From: Robinsoniella sp.
GTDB lineage: Bacteria > Bacillota > Clostridia > Lachnospirales > Lachnospiraceae
DNA: 40,805 bases
Assembly (NCBI GenBank): GCA_022788205.1
Contig: JALEVQ010000112.1
Span: 1-40,805, forward strand
Direction of reading: 5' to 3'
A model generated the notes under the pieces. That model did not search any database. It worked only from the letters and a program-made list of their open reading frames with translations, and was not told the DNA's origin. The position numbers and the translations under genes are program-made. This document shows positions 23,301-30,736 of this stretch, piece after piece; within the stretch, counting starts at the first letter, position 1; each line of letters starts with the position of its first letter.

Positions 23301-25680
23301 GTTTTCAAAAATTGACGCAATAATGGAAGAACAGCGCGCGCGCTCCAAAGAATGGCTTAAGACAGCGCTGGAGAAGAAAAAAGATCTGCCAAATGATATC
23401 AGAGCGATCGCAAAACGCCAGTGCTGCGGATGTGGTGCCTGCGAAAATATCTGTCCGGTCGATGCGATCACCATGATTCAGGACAAGGAAGGGTTCTACT
23501 ATCCGCTGATCGATGAAAACAAATGTATCCATTGTGGAAAATGTCTCAAGGCATGTCCTTCTGCGCATGAGAGAAATGTCAACTGGGAAAAACCGCAGTG
23601 CTATGCGGCATATACCCAGGAACCGGTCAGGGAGGTAAGCTCATCGGGCGGAATCTTTTCTCTGGTGGCGGAAGATGTGCTCGCAAGAGGCGGTGCGGTG
23701 TGCGGTGCGGCGTTCGATGAGAACTTTGAGCTGGCCCACACTGTGGTGTATGACAAAGAGGGACTTGTCAAGCTGCGCGGATCAAAATATCTGCAAAGTA
23801 CCTCCAAGCGGACATACCGTGAAATCAAGCAGATTCTCGATGAGAAAAAACCAGTACTGTTCTGCGGATGTCCGTGCCAGGTGGCAGGTCTGTATGGATA
23901 CCTCGGACGAGACGATGAGAATCTGTTTACCATTGACCTCATGTGCCACGGCGGTCCTTCCCCGATGGTATTCCAGAAATATCTCAAGGAAGTACACGGC
24001 GGTCAGAAGATTACCCATGTCGGGTTCCGCGATAAGGACTATTTTGGATGGTCCACTGAGATGACAGTCAAATATGAGAACGGAAAGATTTACCGCAAGA
24101 CGCGTGATAAAGATCTGTATTACCGTGCATTTTTGCCGTGTCTGTCAGTCAGACCGCACTGCCAGATCTGTAAATATTCCCGCCTGTCACGCCAGGGGGA
24201 TATGACACTCGCTGATTTCTGGGGTGTTCAGAAATACAATCCGCAGTACACGGACGGCAAAGGTACCTCAATTCTGGTAGTCAACAATAAAAAAGCGGAT
24301 ACGATGCTCAAAAAGATCAAAGAGCGCCTCGACCTGTGCGAGCCTGCCGATATCGGGTACGTTTTGACACACGGACAGCCATTTGCAAAGCCGTTTAAGA
24401 CGTACAACCCGAAACGTGACCGTTTTATGGATCTGATAGAGCACAATACCATGAAAAAAGCGGTGGAGGATGTCGCAGGGGATCACTACGATGTCGGAAT
24501 CTGCGGCGTGTGGACGGGTGGAAATTATGGAAGCGTGATGACATACTATACGCTGTGCCGCACGATCGAAAAGATGGGATATTCGGTTCTCATGATCGAA
24601 AAGCCGAGAATCTCGGCAAAAGATAAGCCACACCCACTGAACCATTCCAGGAGATTTGCGTATGAGCACTATCAGGCGATCAGCCCGATGTATACGCTGG
24701 CAGAGCTGCCGAATCTGAATAAAAAGTGCGATACGTTTGTGATCGGATCCGACCAGGTGTGGAATTACGGCGTCAACCGCTGGTGTAAGAACACCTATTA
24801 TTTCGATTTTGCGGAAAAAGGAAAACGGCTGATTTCCTATGCTTCTTCTTTTGGACACAACCGCTCCTTCACACCGGTGGAGAAAAGGGAAGAAGTATCG
24901 AAACTTTTAAGCCGGTTTACCGGAATTTCGGTGAGAGAAAAGAGTGCCGTCTCGATTTTAAAGAGAGAGTTTGGCATAGAGGGAACACAGGTACTCGATC
25001 CAGTCTTTTTGCCGGAAGATGGTCTGTTCGATGAATTGATCGCAGATTCCTCGCATCAGGAAAAAGAAAAATACCTGCTGTCTTATATTCTGGACCCGAC
25101 ACCACAGATCAGGGAGGCACTCCAGTATGTGGCTGAGAAGAAGCATTTAAAATTGATCCATATTTTGGACGGAATGCCGGGATCGTTTGAGAAAAATAAA
25201 GCAAAGATGAACATGGAGAACATTGTAGAAAATGTTCAGGTGGAAGATTGGCTGTATTACCTGAAAAACTGCGCCTTTTTGATCACAGATTCGTGCCACG
25301 GTGCAAGCTTTGCGATCCGATTCCACAGACCGTTTATCTGTATCTATAACAAAAACCGCGGTGTCGATCGTTTCCTGTCGCTTGCCGGCGTCTTTGGGCT
25401 GGAAAAACGGTTTATCCCGAATGTGGAGAAGATCAGACAAGACGAGACATTGCTCGAAGAGATCGACTATACTCCAGTCGAAGAGATCCTGCAGAGAGAA
25501 AGGGCACGATCCCTCGCATGGCTTGAGGAAAAACTTGCCGCACCTGTGAAACCTTCCAAGGAAATGCAGATGAAGGGCAGAATCCGCACAATTCAGGATA
25601 TGATACCAGTCGGAGTCAAGAGAAAGCTTCTGCCGCTGATAAGAGATACAAAATTTTATAAGAAATATATTAAAAAATAA
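20302..25680 (+). CDS. Giant tandem-module pyruvyl transferase with Fe-S/FrhB-like module
   Basis: A 1792-residue protein. Module order is pyruvyl transferase PT1 (~14-370), a cysteine-less FrhB-like relic (~390-660), PT2 (~669-1030), a ferredoxin plus complete FrhB-like domain (~1040-1390) and PT3 (~1395-1755), then a basic tail. PT1 has His285 in TDSCHG and PT3 has His1666, while PT2 carries Gln944 there and also GSNQVWN instead of GSDQVWN. The relic has IADPYH at 470-475 where the intact copy has CGCPCQ at 1188-1193, and lacks a ferredoxin part. The unit [FrhB]-[PT] matches the 777-residue protein two genes upstream, so the gene probably grew by tandem duplication of that unit. It is probably cytosolic, acting on lipid-linked glycan. 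No frameshift is seen across 5.4 kb. Confidence 0.85.
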   Translation: MSKFITPQDTEKEKFDVAIYGVWKGQNYGGIATYYALYRCITAMGLSALMIEPKMGEKKAGDAQPTHSEIFAAHHYEAITKDFSSYNLEKLNECCDTFVMGCDQIWNYEVSRAFGKSFYLDFVDDDKKKISYSSSFGHPISFTPAKNVQEVEELFHRFDFISVREEGAVSVLKNEFGVEATRVLDPVFLADPKIFDEVAQESSRREEMPYLASYILDPTPEIREALQYAAKKLNLKLVNMLDGDRSKFEANKKALNLENIPEDLQTEDWLYYLRHSQFVITDSCHGASFALVFQKPFICIGNKKRGLDRFKNLMGLFGTEDRYVLDPKKIMEDAHLLEPMDYGKIQKIMEAEKKRSGEWLRHALFAKKEREIPIGVTPQKQRKGYTLTAEKKGIALTDAIKTRIAQQWIADGGIVYLPTFADDWSVQIARVESDSELEKSAHVPSFLAEEKFDGEEIRKTLEEKKRVLFIADPYHVRALFDCLGKTYDNLSVVTILDKKNRLPGIWKTYLREVHGKREITQISFAEDLFGAERAGKDEDQNVISVTYTDGKRYEKKRKDDLFFQIFDSALAFDSCTDYKVKKEYLRSAGLILPGATLPGQNWVLADKTADWMLDVCAEIASMEETELLKLQDAVCKKMADGCKPKADCDHLANLMEKKTLKTAFHLALEGKYDVGLYGPWMSNNYGSILTYYALCRTVESMGYDVLMIERGKERYVQREDAYGTSRRFAYQNYRAISPFYDYVNQSKLNDHCDTFLLGSNQVWNYGVAKRYGFGFYFDFVREEKKKIAYAASFAHPKSHTPPSEYAHVIKLMKQFDEISVREQGSAEVLKREFNIDGPVVLDPVFLADPAIYEEQIQKVDKTCDEKFLVSYVLDPTPELRDALLEISRKTGWKIVLLSDGNNNGWKKTEEVIGGDVGTIVKDATVEEWLYYMKNCEFVVTDSCQGTNFSLLFHKPMIVIGNEKKGIVRFGQLVNLFGLEKRYVKSPGDILGNDDLLKPMEFSKIDAIMEEQRARSKEWLKTALEKKKDLPNDIRAIAKRQCCGCGACENICPVDAITMIQDKEGFYYPLIDENKCIHCGKCLKACPSAHERNVNWEKPQCYAAYTQEPVREVSSSGGIFSLVAEDVLARGGAVCGAAFDENFELAHTVVYDKEGLVKLRGSKYLQSTSKRTYREIKQILDEKKPVLFCGCPCQVAGLYGYLGRDDENLFTIDLMCHGGPSPMVFQKYLKEVHGGQKITHVGFRDKDYFGWSTEMTVKYENGKIYRKTRDKDLYYRAFLPCLSVRPHCQICKYSRLSRQGDMTLADFWGVQKYNPQYTDGKGTSILVVNNKKADTMLKKIKERLDLCEPADIGYVLTHGQPFAKPFKTYNPKRDRFMDLIEHNTMKKAVEDVAGDHYDVGICGVWTGGNYGSVMTYYTLCRTIEKMGYSVLMIEKPRISAKDKPHPLNHSRRFAYEHYQAISPMYTLAELPNLNKKCDTFVIGSDQVWNYGVNRWCKNTYYFDFAEKGKRLISYASSFGHNRSFTPVEKREEVSKLLSRFTGISVREKSAVSILKREFGIEGTQVLDPVFLPEDGLFDELIADSSHQEKEKYLLSYILDPTPQIREALQYVAEKKHLKLIHILDGMPGSFEKNKAKMNMENIVENVQVEDWLYYLKNCAFLITDSCHGASFAIRFHRPFICIYNKNRGVDRFLSLAGVFGLEKRFIPNVEKIRQDETLLEEIDYTPVEEILQRERARSLAWLEEKLAAPVKPSKEMQMKGRIRTIQDMIPVGVKRKLLPLIRDTKFYKKYIKK

Positions 25681-25702
25681 GAGCAATTAGCGAGCGAACA
25701 GG

Positions 25703-25760
25703 GCTGCTGCGAAAAGAGGGATAAACGGACGGTCTAGACCTGATTTTTGCAGCAGCTTTT
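25703..25760 (+). terminator. Terminator or attenuator between the two halves of the locus
   Basis: GCTGCTGCGAAAA (25703-25715) and TTTTTGCAGCAGC (25744-25756) are inverted copies with one mismatch, and TTTT follows at 25757-25760. The 28-base loop is large and the T run short, so read-through is likely. It lies between the giant pyruvyl-transferase gene and the next glycosyltransferase. Confidence 0.55.
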
Positions 25761-25794
25761 CATAAAGAGCAGAAGAAAGAAGGGATGTAAAACC

Positions 25795-26742
25795 ATGTTG
25801 TCAGTGGTGTTGCCCGCCTACAATGAGGAAAAAATGGTGGGAAAAGCAGCGAAAGTGATTGCGGGGATTTTAGAGCAGTCGCAGATCTGTTATGAGCTGA
25901 TTTTTGTCAATGACGGCTCGAAGGATAGAACGTGGGAAGAGATCAAAAAGGCATCTGAGGCGAACCCTTGTGTGAAAGGACTGATGTTTTCAAGAAATTT
26001 TGGAAAGGAATCTGCAATTTTTGCAGGTCTTGCAAATGCGAAGGGAGACTGCTGTGCGGTGATGGACTGCGATCTGCAGCATCCGCCAGAGACACTACTT
26101 GAAATGTATCATTTGTGGGAGCAAGGATATGAGGTGGTTGAGGGGGTGAAGCGCAGCAGAGGAAAAGAGAGCGCACTCCACAAGGCGAGCGCCGGGATGT
26201 TTTATAAGCTGATGACAAAGGCAGTCAAGATCGATATGTCGAGGGCGTCAGATTATAAGCTGCTGGACCGAAAAGCAGTCGACGCACTGTTGGCGATGCC
26301 AGAGAGAAATTCGTTCTTTCGCGCTTTGTCTTCCTGGATTGGATACCGCACGGCGACAGTGGAGTTTGATGTGCAGGAGCGGGAGGAAGGGGAATCAAAG
26401 TGGTCCACCTGGTCCCTGGTCAAATACGCCGTGACAAACATTGCGGCGTTCTCCGCAGCGCCGATGCAGATTGTGACAATCGCAGGGGTGTTTGTGTTTT
26501 TGCTGGCGATCGTACTCGGCGTGGAATCACTGATCCGATATTTCCTGGGCTATGCGGTGGAAGGTTTTACGACGGTGATCTTGCTGATTTTGCTGATTGG
26601 AAGTATTGTGATGATCAGCCTTGGGATCATCGGGTATTACATTGCTAAGATTTATGAGGAAGTGAAGGGCAGACCGCGCTATCTGATCTCGGCGAAAGTG
26701 GAGAATGAAGCAAAAAGAGTTGAAGAAAATCAAGATGTTTGA
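25795..26742 (+). CDS. Polyisoprenyl-phosphate glycosyltransferase (DPM1/GtrB-like GT2)
   Basis: A 315-residue GT2 with a soluble GT-A domain and two C-terminal membrane segments. The motifs LSVVLPAYNEEKMV, FVNDGSKDRTW, FSRNFGKESAI and DCDLQHPP are typical of the DPM1/GtrB/YkcC group, which loads a sugar from a nucleotide donor onto undecaprenyl phosphate. The two final helices fit the GtrB-type topology. The frame is open from a TTG at 25747 that lies inside the terminator hairpin, so the ATG at 25795 is taken as the start. The lipid-linked monosaccharide it makes would be used by a GT-C enzyme outside the cell; the membrane protein at 34405 is a candidate. The partner assignment is inference. 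Confidence 0.87.
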   Translation: MLSVVLPAYNEEKMVGKAAKVIAGILEQSQICYELIFVNDGSKDRTWEEIKKASEANPCVKGLMFSRNFGKESAIFAGLANAKGDCCAVMDCDLQHPPETLLEMYHLWEQGYEVVEGVKRSRGKESALHKASAGMFYKLMTKAVKIDMSRASDYKLLDRKAVDALLAMPERNSFFRALSSWIGYRTATVEFDVQEREEGESKWSTWSLVKYAVTNIAAFSAAPMQIVTIAGVFVFLLAIVLGVESLIRYFLGYAVEGFTTVILLILLIGSIVMISLGIIGYYIAKIYEEVKGRPRYLISAKVENEAKRVEENQDV

Positions 26743-26843
26743 TATACTCTCTATCAGAATTTAAGGAGAAGAGCGAGAATTCTCGGCAATTTGCTGCCGG
26801 GCAGTTCACGGGCAGAGACATCGATAAGAGGAGAAGTTTGTTG
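26743..26843 (+). other. Leader between glycosyltransferase and permease genes with a 12-bp palindrome
   Basis: A perfect palindrome CGAGAATTCTCG lies at 26774-26785, followed by a GC-rich stretch with CTGCC/GGCAG arms near 26793-26805. No promoter or T run is evident. The frame is open through it, so an extended permease N-terminus is possible but unlikely. Confidence 0.25.
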
Positions 26844-27629
26844 ATGGAGACTTTAAAGAAAAACAAAAAGCTGATGATATATTTGGCAAAAAATGATTTC
26901 AGGACAAAGTATGCGGGGTCGTACTTTGGAATTTTCTGGGCGTTTGTGCAGCCGATGATTACGATCTTGCTATACTGGTTTGTCTTTCAGCTGGGATTTC
27001 GCAGCACAGATGTGGGAAGCGTGCCGTTTGTGCTTTGGCTGATGGCTGGATTGATTCCGTGGTTTTATTTTTCGGAGTCCGTGATCAACGGGACGAACTG
27101 TTTTCTGGAATACAATTACCTTGTCAAGAAAGTGATGTTTGAGATTGATATTCTTCCGATCGTGAAGATTTTATCGTCCTTATTTGTACATGGATTTTTC
27201 GTTCTTCTGCTGTTGGTGTGCTATGCGTTCGCAGGGTTGTTCCCGGGAATCATTGTGATCCAACTGCTCTACTATTCGGCGGCGATGATTTTGCTGTCTC
27301 TGGCATTTTCCTATCTGACATCGGCGATCGCTGTCTTTTTCAGAGATACAACCCAGATCGTGGGAATCATCATGCAGATTGGAGTGTGGATGACGCCGAT
27401 CATGTGGCAGTTTGAGACGATGAATCTTCCGGTGTGGCTGAAACAGATTTTTAAACTGAATCCAATGTTTTATATTGTGCAGGGATACCGCGACACCATG
27501 ATTAACCATGTGTGGTTCTTTGAGAGATGGAAAATCACGATTTATTTTTGGGTGCTCCTGATTTTGCTGTTCTTGTTCAGCAGGAAGGTTTACCGGAAAT
27601 TAAAGCCACATTTTGCGGATGTATTATGA
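26844..27629 (+). CDS. ABC-2 type polysaccharide export permease, second system
   Basis: A 262-residue permease with six hydrophobic segments. It opens with KNKKLMIYLAKNDFRTKYA, the family interface helix, followed by the FGIFWAFVQPMI signature. The frame extends back to a TTG at 26739 inside the previous gene. AAGAGGAGAAG at 26825-26835 sits 8 bases before the ATG at 26844, and this start gives the standard N-terminus. Sequence differs widely from the permease at 11546, so this is not a recent copy. It pairs with the ATPase at 27663. Being Wzm-type, it exports a finished lipid-linked glycan across the membrane. Confidence 0.9.
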   Translation: METLKKNKKLMIYLAKNDFRTKYAGSYFGIFWAFVQPMITILLYWFVFQLGFRSTDVGSVPFVLWLMAGLIPWFYFSESVINGTNCFLEYNYLVKKVMFEIDILPIVKILSSLFVHGFFVLLLLVCYAFAGLFPGIIVIQLLYYSAAMILLSLAFSYLTSAIAVFFRDTTQIVGIIMQIGVWMTPIMWQFETMNLPVWLKQIFKLNPMFYIVQGYRDTMINHVWFFERWKITIYFWVLLILLFLFSRKVYRKLKPHFADVL

Positions 27630-27662
27630 TCAAGGTAGAAAAATCAGACAGGAGAAAGACAG

Positions 27663-28964
27663 ATGAGTGAGATCGCAATTTCTGTTTCCCACGTTTCAAA
27701 GACGTATCAGCTCTATGACAAGCCGACTTTGAGATTCAAGGAAGCACTCAGTATTCATAAAAGGAGCTATCACAAAGATTTCCATGCCCTAAACGATGTC
27801 TCTTTTGAGGTTCAAAAAGGCGAGATGGTAGGGATCATCGGGAAAAACGGGGCTGGAAAATCGACCATTTTGAAAATTATCACCGGTGTTTTGAGACCGA
27901 CATCGGGCGAGGTGACCATCAACGGCAAAATCTCAGCCCTCCTGGAACTCGGCGCAGGTTTTAACCCGGAGTACAACGGGATTCAAAACGCATATCTGAG
28001 CGGGACGATGATGGGATTTTCAGAGGAAGAGATGGAAAAAAAGATCCCGGAAATCTTAAAGTTTGCAGATATCGGGGATTTTATCAGACAGCCGGTCAAG
28101 ACGTATTCAAGCGGAATGTTTGCGCGCCTTGCTTTTGCGGTGGCGATCAGTGTGGAGCCGGATATCCTGATTATCGATGAGGCGCTGTCCGTGGGAGATG
28201 TGTTTTTTCAAGCAAAGTGCTATAAGCGGATGGAAGACTTGAAGAACAGCGGAAAGACGGTGTTGTTCGTGACGCACGACATGGGAAGTGTGATGAAGTA
28301 CTGTGAGCGCGCGATCATCATCAATGACGGGAGAAAGTATGCAGAAGGACCGACACGACAGATGATTGATCTCTACAAGAAGATTTTGGTCGGTCAGGAC
28401 GAGGAACAAGCACAGCAGGAAGGCAAGGAGGAGAAAAAAACAACTCCGGAGCTGAAAGTGCAGAAAGGGACGTGGCTTGACTATATGCTGCTGAACCCCA
28501 ATTTGCAGGATTATGGCGATGGAAGAGCGCGGATTGTCAGTTTTGGAATTTTTGACCATGAAGATCAGATTTCCAACACGATCTATAAGATGAAACAGTT
28601 TACAATCAAGATGAGAGTGAAATTTCAGGAGACGATCGAGCATCCGATTTTTGCCTTCAGCATCAAGGATCTGAAAGGCAATGAACTTGCCGGGACGAAC
28701 ACCATCATCGAGAAGACGGACACGGGCATCGTGCAGGCGGGGGAGATGGTTGAGATTTCTTTCACGCAGAAGATGGTTTTGCAGGGAGGACAGCACTTGC
28801 TCTCTCTGGGGTGCACAGGATACGAGGGAGACGACCTTGTTGTCTATCACAGATTGTACGATGTGTGCTGTATCCAGGTATTATCACAGAAAACAACGGT
28901 CGGATTTTGCGACTTAGATTCCACGGTAGCATACAGAAGGAGTATCACAGATGCAGAAAATTAA
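27663..28964 (+). CDS. ABC exporter ATPase with Wzt-type C-terminal carbohydrate-binding domain
   Basis: A 433-residue ATPase. The nucleotide-binding domain has Walker A GKNGAGKST at 60-68, signature YSSGM at 148-152 and Walker B ILIIDE at 168-173. After a charged, glutamine-rich linker (~235-265) comes a beta-rich C-terminal domain (~265-425), as in Wzt of E. coli O9a/O8. There this domain binds the modified non-reducing end of the finished O-antigen before export. Its presence here implies that the exported glycan carries a recognised terminal cap. A methyltransferase and kinase-like pair lies 3 kb downstream. It starts 33 bp after the permease gene and overlaps the following GT gene by 14 bp. 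Confidence 0.92.
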   Translation: MSEIAISVSHVSKTYQLYDKPTLRFKEALSIHKRSYHKDFHALNDVSFEVQKGEMVGIIGKNGAGKSTILKIITGVLRPTSGEVTINGKISALLELGAGFNPEYNGIQNAYLSGTMMGFSEEEMEKKIPEILKFADIGDFIRQPVKTYSSGMFARLAFAVAISVEPDILIIDEALSVGDVFFQAKCYKRMEDLKNSGKTVLFVTHDMGSVMKYCERAIIINDGRKYAEGPTRQMIDLYKKILVGQDEEQAQQEGKEEKKTTPELKVQKGTWLDYMLLNPNLQDYGDGRARIVSFGIFDHEDQISNTIYKMKQFTIKMRVKFQETIEHPIFAFSIKDLKGNELAGTNTIIEKTDTGIVQAGEMVEISFTQKMVLQGGQHLLSLGCTGYEGDDLVVYHRLYDVCCIQVLSQKTTVGFCDLDSTVAYRRSITDAEN

Positions 28965-30723
28965 AAAGATTCTTGCAATGATTTGGCTGTGTATCCGAAA
29001 GCCAAAAACATTCTTAAAAGGGATTCGCTATCTTATGGTGCACGGACCAAAGGGGTTTCTGGATAACTTTAAGCACCGCGCAGATTATGAGCTGCATCCG
29101 TATGAGGCGGAGCAGGTGGCAGTGGAGCCTTGTACAGGGGATATTTTATTTTCAATTTTGATGCCAGTCTATAATGTAGAAATTCAGTGGCTGGAGGCGG
29201 CGATTGACTCGGTCAGACATCAGAATTACCAAAACTGGGAACTGTGTATTGTGGACGACTGTTCGACCGATACACGGATCCGTTCTTATCTTGAGAAGAT
29301 TCACGACGAGAAGATTAAGATTCGGTTTCAGGCAAAAAACGGAGGAATCTCTGAGGCGACGAATGCAGCGGCATCTCTGGCAGAGGGACAATATCTGATT
29401 TTGATGGACAACGATGACGAGCTGGCACCTCATGCGCTGTACGAATTTTATGAGAGAATCAAGAAAACGGATGCGGATATCCTGTACAGTGATCAGGATA
29501 TCATTGATCAGGAAGGAAACCACAGGGAGCCGTTTCACAAGCCGGACTGGTCGTATGATCTGCTCCTGAGCCAGATGTATATCGGGCATCTTTTGGGGTT
29601 CCGAAAAAGTCTGTTTCAAAAGATCGGTGGTTTCCGCTCAGAGTACAATGGAAGTCAAGACTATGATCTGATGCTGCGGCTGGTCGAGCAGACACGCAAA
29701 ATTGAGCATATTCCCAAAATTCTATACTATTGGAGAGCTCTTCCAAGTTCTACAGCATCAAACCCGGATTCTAAGCCATATGCGCAGACAGCAGGGCTTC
29801 TGGCGATCCAGAGCCATTTGGATCGCGTCTACGGAGAAGGGGCGGCGACGGCAAGCGAGACGGATTCTTTGTTTGTGTACGATGTCCGCTTCCACTTGAA
29901 GGAAAAACCGCTCGTATCGATCATCATGCCGACGAAGGATCACGCAGATTATTTAAGAGGCGTGATCGACACGATCGAGCAGAAGACGACCTATCCGAAC
30001 TACGAGATTATCTTGTTGAACAATAATTCCGTGGAGGACGAGACGAGACAGTATTTCGAGGAAGTGCAAAAGAGTTATCCAAATGTGCGGGTGATCGATG
30101 CGCTCTTTGAATTTAACTGGTCAAAATTAAACAATTTTGGCATCCGCCATGCAAAAGGCGATGTCTTTTTGTTCATGAACAATGATATGGATGTGATTAC
30201 GCCGGATTGGATGGAGCGTCTGACGGAGAAGGTGATGCGCAGAGGAACCGCAGTGGCGGGAGGACTTTTGCTGTATGAGGATGGCACGATCCAGCATGCG
30301 GGCGTTGTCGCGGGCATGGGAGGATGGGCGGATCATGTCTTTAAAGGAATGAAACCCGTGCACTACGGATCGCCGTTTCTCTCGCCGATGGTGACGCGCA
30401 ATGTGACAGCGGTGACGGGGGCATGTATGGCGATCTCGAGGGAGACGATCGAGGCGATTGGAAATTTCGACGAGCGTTTTATCATCTGTGGAAGTGACAT
30501 CGAGATCTGTATCCGGGCAATCGAGAGAGGATATGTCAATGTGTATGATCCTTATGTGCAGCTCCACCACTTTGAGTCGAAAAGCCGCGATTCCTATATT
30601 CCGGAGATTGATTTTAAACTTTCTTATGAAATGTATAAAAATTATCACGACCACAGCGACCCGTATTACAATGTGTGTCTTGACATGAACAGCTGTGTGC
30701 CGAGAGTAAAAGAAAAACAGTAA
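28951..30723 (+). CDS. Double-domain GT2 glycosyltransferase
   Basis: A 590-residue protein with two GT-A domains. The first (~66-305) has SILMPVYNVEIQWLEAAIDS, VDDCSTD at 101-107 and DNDD at 153-156. The second (~318-580) begins with LVSIIMPTKDHADYL and has an NNDMDV metal-site motif near 410. A ~60-residue basic and hydrophobic N-terminal helix may hold it to the membrane. Two active-looking domains in one chain are typical of enzymes that add two linkages or build a disaccharide repeat in rhamnan and O-antigen loci. It is a paralogue of the protein at 36959, with the same layout. Overlap with the ATPase gene suggests translational coupling. Donor sugars unknown. Confidence 0.88.
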   Translation: MQKIKKILAMIWLCIRKPKTFLKGIRYLMVHGPKGFLDNFKHRADYELHPYEAEQVAVEPCTGDILFSILMPVYNVEIQWLEAAIDSVRHQNYQNWELCIVDDCSTDTRIRSYLEKIHDEKIKIRFQAKNGGISEATNAAASLAEGQYLILMDNDDELAPHALYEFYERIKKTDADILYSDQDIIDQEGNHREPFHKPDWSYDLLLSQMYIGHLLGFRKSLFQKIGGFRSEYNGSQDYDLMLRLVEQTRKIEHIPKILYYWRALPSSTASNPDSKPYAQTAGLLAIQSHLDRVYGEGAATASETDSLFVYDVRFHLKEKPLVSIIMPTKDHADYLRGVIDTIEQKTTYPNYEIILLNNNSVEDETRQYFEEVQKSYPNVRVIDALFEFNWSKLNNFGIRHAKGDVFLFMNNDMDVITPDWMERLTEKVMRRGTAVAGGLLLYEDGTIQHAGVVAGMGGWADHVFKGMKPVHYGSPFLSPMVTRNVTAVTGACMAISRETIEAIGNFDERFIICGSDIEICIRAIERGYVNVYDPYVQLHHFESKSRDSYIPEIDFKLSYEMYKNYHDHSDPYYNVCLDMNSCVPRVKEKQ

Positions 30724-30736
30724 GAGGATAAAGCCG

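Noticed and set aside
20302-25680. Assembly artefact joining several genes
   Set aside because: The modules are well diverged from each other rather than identical, the frame is intact throughout, and module boundaries are clean. A collapsed-repeat error is therefore unlikely, although it cannot be excluded without reads.
28107-28850. 247-codon minus-strand frame inside the second ABC ATPase
   Set aside because: Antisense to the ATPase and Wzt-type domain, with no domain of its own.
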